The position numbers and the translations under genes were made by a program. Shown here piece by piece: positions 1 through 9,500 of a stretch of DNA of 64,000 bases. Each line of letters starts with the position of its first letter. Positions within the stretch are counted from its first letter, which is position 1. The stretch spans positions 471,636-535,635 of the forward strand of contig NZ_JH636436.1 of NCBI RefSeq assembly GCF_000255655.1, in the 5' to 3' direction. The notes beneath the pieces are model-generated. The model was not told where the DNA came from. It made no database searches and worked only from the letters and a program-made list of their open reading frames with translations. The DNA is from Schlesneria paludicola DSM 18645 (lineage in GTDB: Bacteria > Planctomycetota > Planctomycetia > Planctomycetales > Planctomycetaceae).

Positions 1-398
1 TAGTGTAGGCGAGCCCTCTGCGCAAATGTAACAAAAATCGCGACCCGAAACGTCCGTAGAGGACCTTTTCCATTTACGGTTCGAATTTTATCAGGCCGCG
101 TGAGATCGCCAACTGACGTGGCCTTTGGTGCCATCCGGCGTCGAAGCATGAAGCATGCTCGTTGGCGTCCAAGGAAATCTTGTGTCCCATTTGAGGAGGG
201 ACTCTGATGAATCTGTCGTCCAAGATCAGAGATCTTGCGCCTTGCGATACGACTTTGATGACTCGTAGACTTCTCTCGAGATACGTCGCAGGCAAACTGC
301 AGAAAGCATGAATTCGCCGACGATGGCCTTTTCAAGCCGTGCGGTTCGTGGATGCAATCGCACACCCGTTGTCAGAAATGTTTTTTTAAGGACGGACG
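1..398. other. Intergenic, no supported gene
   Basis: No convincing gene lies upstream of the first DinB gene. One short minus-strand frame exists but it would need a TTG start, has no clear ribosome binding site and resembles no family I know. The last bases carry the AAGGA ribosome binding site of the DinB gene. The window edge may cut a gene further upstream. Confidence 0.5.
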
Positions 399-893
399 AT
401 GAGTACCATTCGTGTGATGCTGGATGCCATGGAACTGTGCCGGATGCGGACGCTGGGCACGCTGGACGAGATCGCCAAGTCGCCAGATCCAGCCGCCATT
501 CTGGGGTGGCGACCGGGACCCGGCCGGGCGCACATTGGCTGGCAACTGACGCATATTGGCATCACTGAAGAACTGACCGCGACCGAACGGCTCGTGGGAA
601 CCGTTCCTGCATTTTCGGATCTCGTTCCGCGTTACAAGTTTGGCAGCACACCCGACGACGAAATCCCCTCGGTGGAATTGATTCGCCAGGTGCTGGCCGA
701 ATCACGGCAGCATGTGCAGTCCTGTTTCGCCAAGTTCACCGAGGACGATCTTGAGACGATTCCTGAATGGTATACGGGGCGGGGCTGGACGCTGCGTCGG
801 ATTCTGCAGATCCTGGTCTGGCATGAAGCCCATCATCAGGGACAGGCCCACATTACGTTCAATCTCTGGAAAGCCGCACATTCGAAGGCGTAA
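399..893 (+). CDS. DinB/YfiT-like metal-dependent protein
   Basis: A 164-residue protein of the DinB/YfiT four-helix-bundle superfamily, whose members are small metal-binding proteins, often thiol S-transferases or of unknown reaction. The three histidines expected for the metal site are visible: His52 in the segment GWQLTHIG, then His142 and His146 in VWHEAHHQGQ, with the usual four-residue spacing of the last pair. The ATG start has AAGGA six bases upstream. No signal peptide or membrane segment is seen, so it should be cytoplasmic. It stands alone, with a separate secreted-protein gene downstream on the same strand. The substrate cannot be inferred. A second, unrelated-looking DinB paralogue lies at 24.8 kb. 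Confidence 0.8.
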   Translation: MSTIRVMLDAMELCRMRTLGTLDEIAKSPDPAAILGWRPGPGRAHIGWQLTHIGITEELTATERLVGTVPAFSDLVPRYKFGSTPDDEIPSVELIRQVLAESRQHVQSCFAKFTEDDLETIPEWYTGRGWTLRRILQILVWHEAHHQGQAHITFNLWKAAHSKA

Positions 894-1032
894 GATGAAT
901 GTGCAAAGACATTTCCGGGTGACCTTCGTTACTCCGTGGTAAGATCTCGTGATCGGAATCACGTGTCTCACCTCGAACACGAAGTTTTGATGCGACCGAA
1001 AAGCATCGTTCCGACCGCGCAAGGGTTGTTTC

Positions 1033-2511
1033 ATGCGGAACAGAATGACGTTGCTGTTTGTTGCCGTGATCTGCTGGTCGTCGGTGGTGCGAGGCGACAC
1101 ATTCACGATCCGCGAGGATGACGGCAACCTGGCAACCGTGGAAGCAAGGCTTGCTGGCGAGCGACTGGGCTTTGTGGCGCTCGAACGGACGGACGGACGG
1201 ATTGAGATTGTTCCGCAGCAGCAGGTCGTCAAACGTGAACTTGGTCCTGATCCTGAACCCGTTTCATGCGAAACGGTTGTCGAACGCCTGACGGAACAGT
1301 TTGGTGCCGAGAAGTTTCGCGCACATTGCGACGCAACCTATGTCATTGGATTGGTGCTGTCTGAGCCGTTGCAGAAGCAATACGAAAACCGTGCCGCCGC
1401 ATGTTTGAAGAAGGCCGTGGGCTTCATGAAACGCGTCGAGAAAGTCTTTCTCGATTTCGCCGGCGATATGAAGTTTGAAACAACCAGGCCCCGGTATCCA
1501 CTAGTTGTGATCATCTTTGAGACGGATGATGATTTCACGCGATTTGCCGAAGCCGAAACGGGTGGACGCGGCCTGTCGGCCGGTGCGATGCTGGGCTACT
1601 ACAGCGGGCTCACCAACCGGCTGGTCATTCGCATGAGCGAATGCCATACGTTTTCGACACCACTGCACGAGGCAATTCACCAACAGGTCTACAACCGCGG
1701 ACTGATTCAGCGGCTGGCCCCAGTTCCGTCCTGGTTCAATGAAGGAATCGCAACAGGGTTTGAAGGCAGCGGAGAGAAAGTGAACGGTGGGCCGCTACGA
1801 ATCAACACTCGGTACGTTCGCGCGGCGATGCAAGCTCAGAACGTCAATTGGGATGAAGTCGTCGCTGACGATAAGTCGTTTCGTGGTGACGTTCTCGCGG
1901 GTGAAGCGTATGCACACGCCTGGAGCATTCACTGGTTCCTGGTGACGAAGTATCCCAAGCAATATCTCGAATACCTGCAGCTTCTCGGTCAGAAGCCGAC
2001 ACTCGCCATTGATGACGCGTCAACGCGCGTCAAAGACTTCGAAAAGGTGTTTGGCAAGCCGGTTGGAAAACTGCAGAGCGAGTTTCCCGCCTCGTTGGAG
2101 CGTGCCGCCAGAAAACAAAAGGTCTCGTTTGGCGAACAACGTCAGCCAGGCTATTTGATCTTGCAGTCGAATCTGGGTGAAGTCGAAGTCACTGCGGTGA
2201 AGAATGGAGCCACCGGTGAACTGGTGACGGAAGGCCACATGCGGAACTTGTCATACATCCGCCCGATGAGCTTTCATATCACGCTGGAAACGGATGCGGG
2301 AACGTATGCCGAGTGGTATGTCCCGAACGTTCCTGCCCAGAAAATCGTGACGCTCTCAAGACGCCTGGCTGACAAACAGATGCAGGGGGGGGCGAACCAG
2401 GGAACCGGTTCGACGTTCAGTATCAAGGTTCGTTCGGTCGTGCCCGACAGCGAAACCGGAAAGACCTGGCAGCGGGGGCAGTTGCCGGTTCCGGTCTTCA
2501 ATCGAAGCTGA
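1033..2511 (+). CDS. Secreted DUF1570-like putative zinc peptidase
   Basis: A 492-residue exported protein. Residues 1-21 form a signal peptide (hydrophobic core LLFVAVICW). A gluzincin-type zinc site is visible: HEAIH at 212-216, with Glu237 in the downstream segment WFNEGIA as the likely third ligand. This arrangement is typical of the planctomycete DUF1570 family of peptidase-like proteins. Residues 22-70 resemble a small beta-rich domain (TIREDDGNLATVEARL) like the SHD1-type domains found in planctomycete envelope proteins. The C-terminal 120 residues look like a beta domain. It probably acts in the periplasm or outside the cell. Substrate and true proteolytic activity are unknown. No operon partner is evident. 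Confidence 0.75.
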   Translation: MRNRMTLLFVAVICWSSVVRGDTFTIREDDGNLATVEARLAGERLGFVALERTDGRIEIVPQQQVVKRELGPDPEPVSCETVVERLTEQFGAEKFRAHCDATYVIGLVLSEPLQKQYENRAAACLKKAVGFMKRVEKVFLDFAGDMKFETTRPRYPLVVIIFETDDDFTRFAEAETGGRGLSAGAMLGYYSGLTNRLVIRMSECHTFSTPLHEAIHQQVYNRGLIQRLAPVPSWFNEGIATGFEGSGEKVNGGPLRINTRYVRAAMQAQNVNWDEVVADDKSFRGDVLAGEAYAHAWSIHWFLVTKYPKQYLEYLQLLGQKPTLAIDDASTRVKDFEKVFGKPVGKLQSEFPASLERAARKQKVSFGEQRQPGYLILQSNLGEVEVTAVKNGATGELVTEGHMRNLSYIRPMSFHITLETDAGTYAEWYVPNVPAQKIVTLSRRLADKQMQGGANQGTGSTFSIKVRSVVPDSETGKTWQRGQLPVPVFNRS

Positions 2512-2756
2512 GCGGGGCCCCGGCAGAAATTGCCGCCGACTTCTTTCGACTTCGCTGATGAGAGTTCGGCGAGTTTGCCGATAAGACTGACGTTGCGGCT
2601 CGTGCGGATGAGGATCTGTTTCTTGTTCGGCGGCCGATGCGATCAATTTGACGGAACTTCCATTCCCGGAAACGACGGCGGACCGGCGATCAACGCCTCG
2701 TCCCGGAGAATGGCGGCTCCGTTGAGTTTGATCGGAGACGAACGAGAGGATCACTC

Positions 2757-3611
2757 ATGGACCTGAGCTATTGGGGCTTCCAGCGCTGGCCGTTCGAACG
2801 AACGTTCGCGCAGGACCGATTCTATTCGAGTCCGATCCATGAAGAGGCCCTCGCACGATTGCTGTTCCTCGTCGAAGAATCTCGACGGACGGGATTGTTG
2901 ACCGGCCCCGCAGGAACGGGCAAAACGTATCTGCTACGGTTGCTGCATGAGCGTGCGGAACGCCTCGGTCGATTGACAGTTCGCTGCGACGCAACTGGGA
3001 TGAGTGGGATTGAACTCGCGACTCAAATCGCGATCGGCTGCCATGTTCCTATTGCGATGGACGATTCGCCATTGCGTGTCTGGCATGGGATTGGAGAACG
3101 ATTCGCCGCGCTCACCCTTGTGCAACAACCGGTACTGGTCATCGTGGACCATTTCGACAGCACAGAGCATGGTTGTCAACAGGCGCTTTGTCGACTTCGT
3201 CAGGCTGCCGATGCGGCGGGGACCAAATTGACGATGGTTCTGGCCTCGCGCGAACGAGCGGTGCCGAGTCTGCTTCAAGATCATATTGAACTCGGAATCG
3301 ACGTCGTCCCGTGGACTGCTGATGAGACGACGCAGTTTATTCGGTTTTGCCTGGCTCGGGCGAATGCCAAAGAGATGCTCTTCACCGATGAAGCCGCAGC
3401 GGCGGTCTTCGAGGCCACGTGCGGAGTTCCGAACTCGATCGTGATGCTATGCAGTCTGGCGCTGTTGGCCGCCAAGGGGCAGGACGAGACCGTCGTGACG
3501 AGCGAGTGCGTGGTCGCATGCGCCGGGGAATTGCCGCGACGATCCGTCAATCAAGTGAGCGACAATCGAACGGCGGGGACAAGGTCGATGGCAGGCAGCG
3601 CCGCCCGATAG
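2757..3611 (+). CDS. ExeA/GspA-like AAA ATPase
   Basis: A 284-residue AAA+ protein related to the ExeA/GspA ATPases that assist type II secretion in proteobacteria. The N-terminus (YWGFQRWPFERTF) is the hallmark of the family, which usually starts with a short motif ending in PF. The Walker A motif GPAGTGKT is at residues 50-57. The Walker B strand VLVIVDHFD is at 127-135, but the acidic residue expected right after the first Asp is His, which is unusual for an active ATPase. There is no transmembrane or peptidoglycan-binding region, so it is the cytosolic ATPase half only. A gene for a large secretin lies about 3 kb away on the opposite strand, consistent with a role in envelope secretion. 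Confidence 0.75.
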   Translation: MDLSYWGFQRWPFERTFAQDRFYSSPIHEEALARLLFLVEESRRTGLLTGPAGTGKTYLLRLLHERAERLGRLTVRCDATGMSGIELATQIAIGCHVPIAMDDSPLRVWHGIGERFAALTLVQQPVLVIVDHFDSTEHGCQQALCRLRQAADAAGTKLTMVLASRERAVPSLLQDHIELGIDVVPWTADETTQFIRFCLARANAKEMLFTDEAAAAVFEATCGVPNSIVMLCSLALLAAKGQDETVVTSECVVACAGELPRRSVNQVSDNRTAGTRSMAGSAAR

Positions 3612-3990
3612 GCTTCGGCCGGGGACTCGCTTGCATCGATGCCGATTTTCGCTGTGCGTTTTCCCCGTGGAAGTGTGATGCGATCGTCCCGTCCGATAGG
3701 TGGGCACATCGACACGTCCCGCCCGCGACCGTGAAGGTCAGGCTTTCTTCGCTGCTGGGCCACGGCTCTGGGCCGAATTCGCTTCGCATCTTCACGCAGA
3801 ACTCCCGACTTGATTTTTATCGAGATTGAACGACGTCCTTGTGAGTAGGCCATCCTTCGCGGTGATGTTGTTGAGTCTTGCATTCACCGTTTAAACGAAA
3901 AACCGGCTGGAATCGCAATGGTTCCAGCCGGTCAATGTTCACCGTGATCTACCGATCGTCTGTCTTTGATCGACATGCAAAGCGATGTCG
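3612..3990. other. Intergenic between convergent genes
   Basis: About 380 bases between the ExeA-like gene and a minus-strand secreted-protein gene. Apart from the minus-strand terminator at its right end I see nothing conserved; short open frames here have no start signals. Confidence 0.5.
3891..3932 (-). terminator. Intrinsic terminator of the minus-strand gene
   Basis: Perfect 11-bp inverted repeat (ACCGGCTGGAA at 3902-3912 and its complement at 3922-3932, 9-base loop). Read on the minus strand it is followed by a run of five T, CG and then TTT. It lies about 60 bases past the stop of the gene ending at 3992, the classic layout of a Rho-independent terminator. Confidence 0.85.
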
Positions 3991-3991
3991 A

Positions 3992-5029
3992 TTATGGGAT
4001 GACGAAATACAAACCTGCGACGTATCCGGCCTGCACCACGGCAGCTTCGGCATTCAGCGGGATTGGATAGTGCAGCTTTGGAGCACAATCGCCCGGACGA
4101 TAGTAGCCCAGCATATACTCGTCCTTGCAGATCGGATCGATTGTCATCTGATAGGGCAGGAAGGCTGCCTGAAGTCCGAAACGACCGATGGAAGCGATGG
4201 GCTGCAAAAGATGTCCATAGGTATGGCCATATCGCTCGAGCGCTGGGTCGGCAAAGTACAGTGGATGGCAATGGAAGTTCGAGGCTTCCCATGCGAGAAC
4301 GACAGGCGGAAACTCGCGTTGTGGATAGGTGGTTTGAGTGAAATTCAGGCCGAATTCTTTCCCCTTCTCAAGGGCGAACTCCCGCATATCCTGATCGCGT
4401 GTTCGATCATAAAACGGATCGATATCCGAGATCGTACGGGTCCTTGCATTGCGCATGACACCACCGACTCTATCGGCCATCGGGGCTTGCGGTGCCACTT
4501 CCTGCTTTTGGACATCCGGCGATGGAGTGTCAGGTGACGGAGGAGGTGGTGGTGCGGTTTCTTGAACTCTGGCTGCCACCAACTGGCCCCCGCGAGTGGT
4601 GCCCGCATCACTTGTCTTGCCGACGTCGGGTGAGGCGCTGGCATTGAGGTCGTCGTCAGGCAACGGTTGGCGAGCGGGCAACACCCAGTCATTCGACGTG
4701 TCAGTGGGAAGTGCCGTCAACCGAGGAATCAGCGGCCCCCCTTCGGATGACGAAGGAAGCTTGTCTTCAGAACCCGCCAGCTGTGCCTCGTCCGGAAGTC
4801 GCGAGGGCACCTTGCGCTGTGGAGCGGGCGGATCAGACGGGTATTGTTGCTTCACACGCTGCCATCGCTCTTCTGCCGAGCGACGTTTTAATGTTTCCAA
4901 CATGCCGGTTGCAGACTCTGCCTCATCTTCGGCGCGCGTCGTAGTGACAGACATCGCAAGTAGAGACAGCATCAACAGCACAGCTGTTGAGCGAACCAAG
5001 TTCAAACGAGTCACAGAAGCGATTGTCAT
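3992..5029 (-). CDS. Secreted protein of unknown function
   Basis: A protein of about 345 residues with a signal peptide (hydrophobic core STAVLLMLSLLAMSV, cleavage probably after TTTRA). The middle is rich in Pro, Ser and acidic residues and looks disordered. The C-terminal 120 residues are well ordered and contain segments such as FADPALERYGHTYG, a pattern I associate with planctomycete-specific envelope proteins. I chose the ATG at 5029, with GAGGAG ten bases upstream, over a GTG six codons earlier that overlaps this site. It shares strand with the next secreted lipoprotein and the secretin, so it may be part of a secretion or envelope module. No enzymatic motif is seen. Confidence 0.7.
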   Translation of the reverse strand: MTIASVTRLNLVRSTAVLLMLSLLAMSVTTTRAEDEAESATGMLETLKRRSAEERWQRVKQQYPSDPPAPQRKVPSRLPDEAQLAGSEDKLPSSSEGGPLIPRLTALPTDTSNDWVLPARQPLPDDDLNASASPDVGKTSDAGTTRGGQLVAARVQETAPPPPPSPDTPSPDVQKQEVAPQAPMADRVGGVMRNARTRTISDIDPFYDRTRDQDMREFALEKGKEFGLNFTQTTYPQREFPPVVLAWEASNFHCHPLYFADPALERYGHTYGHLLQPIASIGRFGLQAAFLPYQMTIDPICKDEYMLGYYRPGDCAPKLHYPIPLNAEAAVVQAGYVAGLYFVIP

Positions 5030-5287
5030 GACGATGATTCTCCTCACGGATCGAAGCCAGGCTTCAACCGGATCGTCTTGTGTCTTTATCGTCGGCCGTG
5101 AATCGATCGCCCGACGATCGGTCAGACTCGTCGAAGCCGTTCGACGTACCGACCTTCTCAGACAGAATTACATGGAGAATACATCGGCTGTTGAATCTGG
5201 GTAATCCGCATTCAGCGCAGATTAACATTCGGCATCAGCAGACTTCGCCGATGAGTCTGACGCCTAGGTATAAGCGTGACGATTGCA

Positions 5288-6397
5288 TCAGCGCGCCGTG
5301 CGTCGATAGGGCTCCGTTTCATCCGCGGAATTGGCGGACAACCTGTCTGGTTCGGTTCCTTGATGTCCCGAGAAGGCCTCTGCATCGACTGAACGTCTGT
5401 TCGTACGCATGCCGGTGGATTCCATGTCGTCATCGTCGAGCGGATGTCCGCGGCGCGAAGCGGGGGCGGCCGGGCGCTCGTCGCGACGTCGCATTCGGAT
5501 CTGACGTGAATGCAATGCGTTATTGGCAGGTGATGCTTGTTCCGCATTTAGTTCGGCGGGGGCCGCGACTATGGGGGCCGTGGCCGAGGATGCAGCGGCA
5601 CTGGCTTTCTGTTCAAGGAGTTGTTGCACCATCGCCTCAAGTCGCTTCACGCGATCGGAATCAGTCGAGGTTGCGGGTGGCTGCTCCGTCGTTTGATGCG
5701 ACGCGAGTTGAATCGGGTTGGGTGGCGGCGCGGCCTTGCTTCCGGCCGTCGATTCTATCGTTTGTGGGTTCGGACCCGTGCTGATGGTGGTGGTCCGTCG
5801 CAGTTCTCCCGTCATGGCATCGGTCGCAATCTTCTTCAGTTCCTCGTCCGAGAACGGCTTTGCGTCGTCGCCGCGTTGTGGCTTTTTGTTCCCATTCAAG
5901 GGCATATTCGAGAAATCGGAAAAGACAGTGGGGCCCTGCTTGGGTTTCAGGCGAATCCGCAATGAACAATTGGCATCATTGACGCCGCGCCGTGTGTAGG
6001 GAATGAACACGGTATAAGTCAGCCCCAGTGTCGACTGCGCCAGATGAACATCCCATGACCCACTATCAAATTCGAACACACGCAATGGCTTCGCTTGTTC
6101 TTCGAGTGTGCCCTGATCGTCGAACAAGTAGATCCGAACATCTCCGTCAACTTTGAGTGGAACGGGAGATCCATTTGATAGAAACAAGATCTGACCAGAG
6201 AATCCCTTGCAGGGGCGTCCATCTGGATCGTTCCCATCGGCATGCTGCCATAGGCCGATGATCTGGACAGCAGGATTGGCGGCGGTGGCTTTCGGCAGTC
6301 TCTTCTCAAAAGGCGAATGAAACGTCGCGCATCCGAATGAGCTGCATAGCAGAACATTGCATGACAGGATCATGAGAAGGGATCGAGTGCCAAACAT
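5288..6397 (-). CDS. Putative lipoprotein, envelope-cluster protein
   Basis: A protein of about 369 residues. The proposed ATG at 6397 has GGAG ten bases upstream and is followed by a hydrophobic leader ending in SSFGC, a plausible lipobox, so it is probably lipid-anchored. Residues about 30-180 form a predicted beta-rich domain (IIGLWQHADGNDPDGRPC, VRIYLFDDQGTLEEQ) that resembles no catalytic family I know. The last 150 residues are low-complexity Pro/Ala/Arg with a short coiled-coil-like stretch (RVKRLEAMVQQLLEQ). It lies immediately downstream of the secretin on the same strand with 170 bases between stop and start, so co-transcription is likely. Function unknown; an accessory of the secretin is an inference from position only. 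Confidence 0.7.
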   Translation of the reverse strand: MFGTRSLLMILSCNVLLCSSFGCATFHSPFEKRLPKATAANPAVQIIGLWQHADGNDPDGRPCKGFSGQILFLSNGSPVPLKVDGDVRIYLFDDQGTLEEQAKPLRVFEFDSGSWDVHLAQSTLGLTYTVFIPYTRRGVNDANCSLRIRLKPKQGPTVFSDFSNMPLNGNKKPQRGDDAKPFSDEELKKIATDAMTGELRRTTTISTGPNPQTIESTAGSKAAPPPNPIQLASHQTTEQPPATSTDSDRVKRLEAMVQQLLEQKASAAASSATAPIVAAPAELNAEQASPANNALHSRQIRMRRRDERPAAPASRRGHPLDDDDMESTGMRTNRRSVDAEAFSGHQGTEPDRLSANSADETEPYRRTAR

Positions 6398-6567
6398 CTT
6401 CACAAACTCCGCTGCGATCTCGGGGCATCGTGCGTTCAAAACGACCCCTGAAGTCGACATGATTCTTGACATTGCCGTGGTCAATTGCCCACCTAATTCA
6501 ATCTGCGTTCGCGACTGGCTTTGCCGGAATTGATCGAGACGCTTCAATCTTGTTTCTGGTGTTCGTT

Positions 6568-9500
6568 TCAGCGTTTTGGTTTCGTGGATTTTTTCTTATC
6601 AGGTTCTGGTGCTGTCCAATTGGCCGTCGTGACGCGTTCTGGTGGCGTATCATCAGTTTCCGTCGCAGCGGACCGCATGGCATTCAATTGTTGGATCTTT
6701 TGATCGGGTGCCGGTGGAACGGGGCTGTCCGACGTCGGTTGATTTGGCTGCGTCGGTTTGGCGGGTGGCAACTCTGTGGGCTTTGCTGGAACCAGCTCTG
6801 TCGGCCTTGCATTGGGGACAGTGTTGCTCGGCACAGGATTCAGCGGGGTGGGCTGTGGTGGGACCAGATCCGCACCAGGTGCGACGATAGAGCCAGGTGC
6901 AACCCATCGCTCGGCGTCGTCAAAGACTTCTTCGGCAGGAATCGCGCGCAGTGGACCATGCATCGCTTCGGCCTCGCCCTCGATAAAGTGAATGCGGCCC
7001 ATTTCGATATCCTTCAGACATTCTTCTTCGATCGGACCGTTCACGACGCGCGGTGTGAGAAAGATCAGCAGCTCGCTACGAATCGAGGCTCGCGAATCGT
7101 AGCGGAACAGATGTCCGACGATCGGCAGGTCGCCCAGGAAGGGGGCTTTGCGAACCGACGCTTCATCGCGCGAACTGATCATTCCACCGATCACGATCGT
7201 ACTGTTCGATGGAACGAGTACGGTCGAACGAACGTTACTGAGATCCGTAATTCGCTGTCCGACGGGTTGACCGCGCGAATCCGTCGTCACGTTCACCGTT
7301 TCTTTACTGAGCTGACTTCGGTACGCATACAGTTGGATGACAATATTGCCGTCTTGATTGATGCGAGGCGTCACGTCCATTCCGATCCCGGTCGGCTGTT
7401 GCGTCAGAATTGGTGAAATGACTCCCGTCGTCGCATTGGTGTTGAACGCTGTCACGGTCGGAATGTTCTGACCGACGAACACCGAAGCGGGTTGGCTGTC
7501 GAGTGCTCGAATCTGTGGGCGGCTAAGGATCTGAATCTTGCGGCTAGCGGACAAGGCTCGCAGCAACGCATTGACAGAGTTCGATCCGGCAGACAGTACC
7601 AGGCCACCATACCCCAGATCGCTGTTCGTTCGGCCCAGTGAAAAGTTGGTTAGGCTTTGCGCACCCACCGTACCCGCGGCAGCCAGGATGTTGTTCCCCA
7701 GGGGAACGCCGGGGTTATTGAAGTTGAACCCGGGTGATCCTGCCTGCGACAGCAACGTTTGCGATGTGACTTGAGTTTGTCCGATCGGCGTCGAAGTCGT
7801 GGTCAGAACGACGGGCTGGTCTTTCGTACTGCGATCAAACAGAACGGGGCTTTGCAGTCCAAGCTCAATTCCGAACTCATCTGTGTTGTTCAGTTGGACT
7901 TCCACAATCATGGCCTGAATCACGACTTGCTTCGGCTCGGAATCGAGCTTCGCAATCATCTTCAAAATGGCGGGCATATACCGCGGTGTCGAACTCACCA
8001 GCAAGTTGTTCGAGACCGTGTCTGGGATCACGATCACTTCGCGTTCGACCTGTTCCACATTGCTGACCAGGTTCGGATCGGTTTGCGACAGATCGCGCTG
8101 CTGCTGGAAGAATTGCGTCACAGCTGTGGCGATCAACGTTGCCGGGGCGTTGTTCAAACGCACGACTTCGTTCACCCGTGCCCGCAGATTGCTTTCGTCC
8201 AGTCGCAGCAAGATCGCCTCGACGACTCGCAGGGCGTCGGCACTGCCTGTCGCAATCACACTGTTCGTTCGCGTGTCGACCGAGAACTTCATCGGAACCA
8301 GACTGCTGCTCGCGTCGTCGGCATTGGCCAGTGCGATTCCCAACTGCTGACGAATCGTATTTCCGGCACCTTGCTGTTGACCGTTGAACAGGGCATTCAA
8401 CTGCTGCACCATCTGGTTCGCGTCCGCATTCTCGAGCGTGAAGACCTTGATCACCGAGACGGTATTCGTCGGGCGATCGAGTGTCTGAATCAGCGCCGCA
8501 ATCAGCTCCATGCTGTTCTCGGAGGCGGTTACAATCAACGAGTTCGCATGGGCGTCAGGCGTGACGCGGATATCGGATAGGATTCCCGAACGAAGTTGTC
8601 GAGAAGTTCCTTTTTCCACCGTCAGGAACTGCAGAACGGACGATTTGACTCCCTTGAATTGCTCGTCGATCTGACCGCCGCCCAGTCCCAGATTGGCATT
8701 CTGACCTGAACTGCTGGCTGCACGCGGCGGAGCAAGCACACTTTGAATGGCCGAGTTGATCACGGCAGCCATTTCGGTTGCGACGCCGTTCTTCAGGACG
8801 AAAATTCGGACTTGGTTTACGGCACCGACTTCGTCACGATCCATTTTCAGGATCAGCTCTTTGATCTCGTCCAGATCGCGAGGTCGGGCGCGGACGATGA
8901 CCGAGTTCGAACGAGAGTCGGCAATCACCAGAACCTTGGCACCGAGCGCCTTACGCTCTTTGTAGAACTCGGTGATCATCTCTTGAATATCCGTCGCAAT
9001 GGCCGACTTCAACTGGAACACCTGAAACTCGGTCTGTGGGTCAACCGGGCGGTCGAGTTGATCGGCCAAGTCCAGGATCGATTCGACTTCAGCGCCTGGG
9101 GCCACGATCAGCAGTGCGTTCGGTTTCGAGACCGGAATAATCGCCACGCTTTGATGCGGTTGCGTCGCGCGGCCCGGGAACTTCGTCAGCTTTTCATAGA
9201 CCGATGTCAGCAGTTCTGCGAGTGATTCGGAATCGACGTTCTTCAAATGGATCAGATGGACTTCCGGTGCCGTCGCTTCGCTCAGTGTTTCGATCTGCTT
9301 GATGACTTTCATGATCTGATCGACATCGCGCTGATTGCCGCGAATGATCATCACATTCAGGTCATCGATCACTTCAATGTTTACTTCGCCCTTGAAGTTG
9401 CCCAGCGTCTCTTCGACAGACTGGTCTCGGGAAGGAGCCTTCTCGTTCGGGGGTGGGACTTCTTCTTGGGCATCGTCGGGGATACGCCGCTGATTTTCGT

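Noticed and set aside
74-295. Minus-strand open frame of 73 codons near the left edge
   Set aside because: It requires a TTG start, has no good ribosome binding site and resembles no known family.
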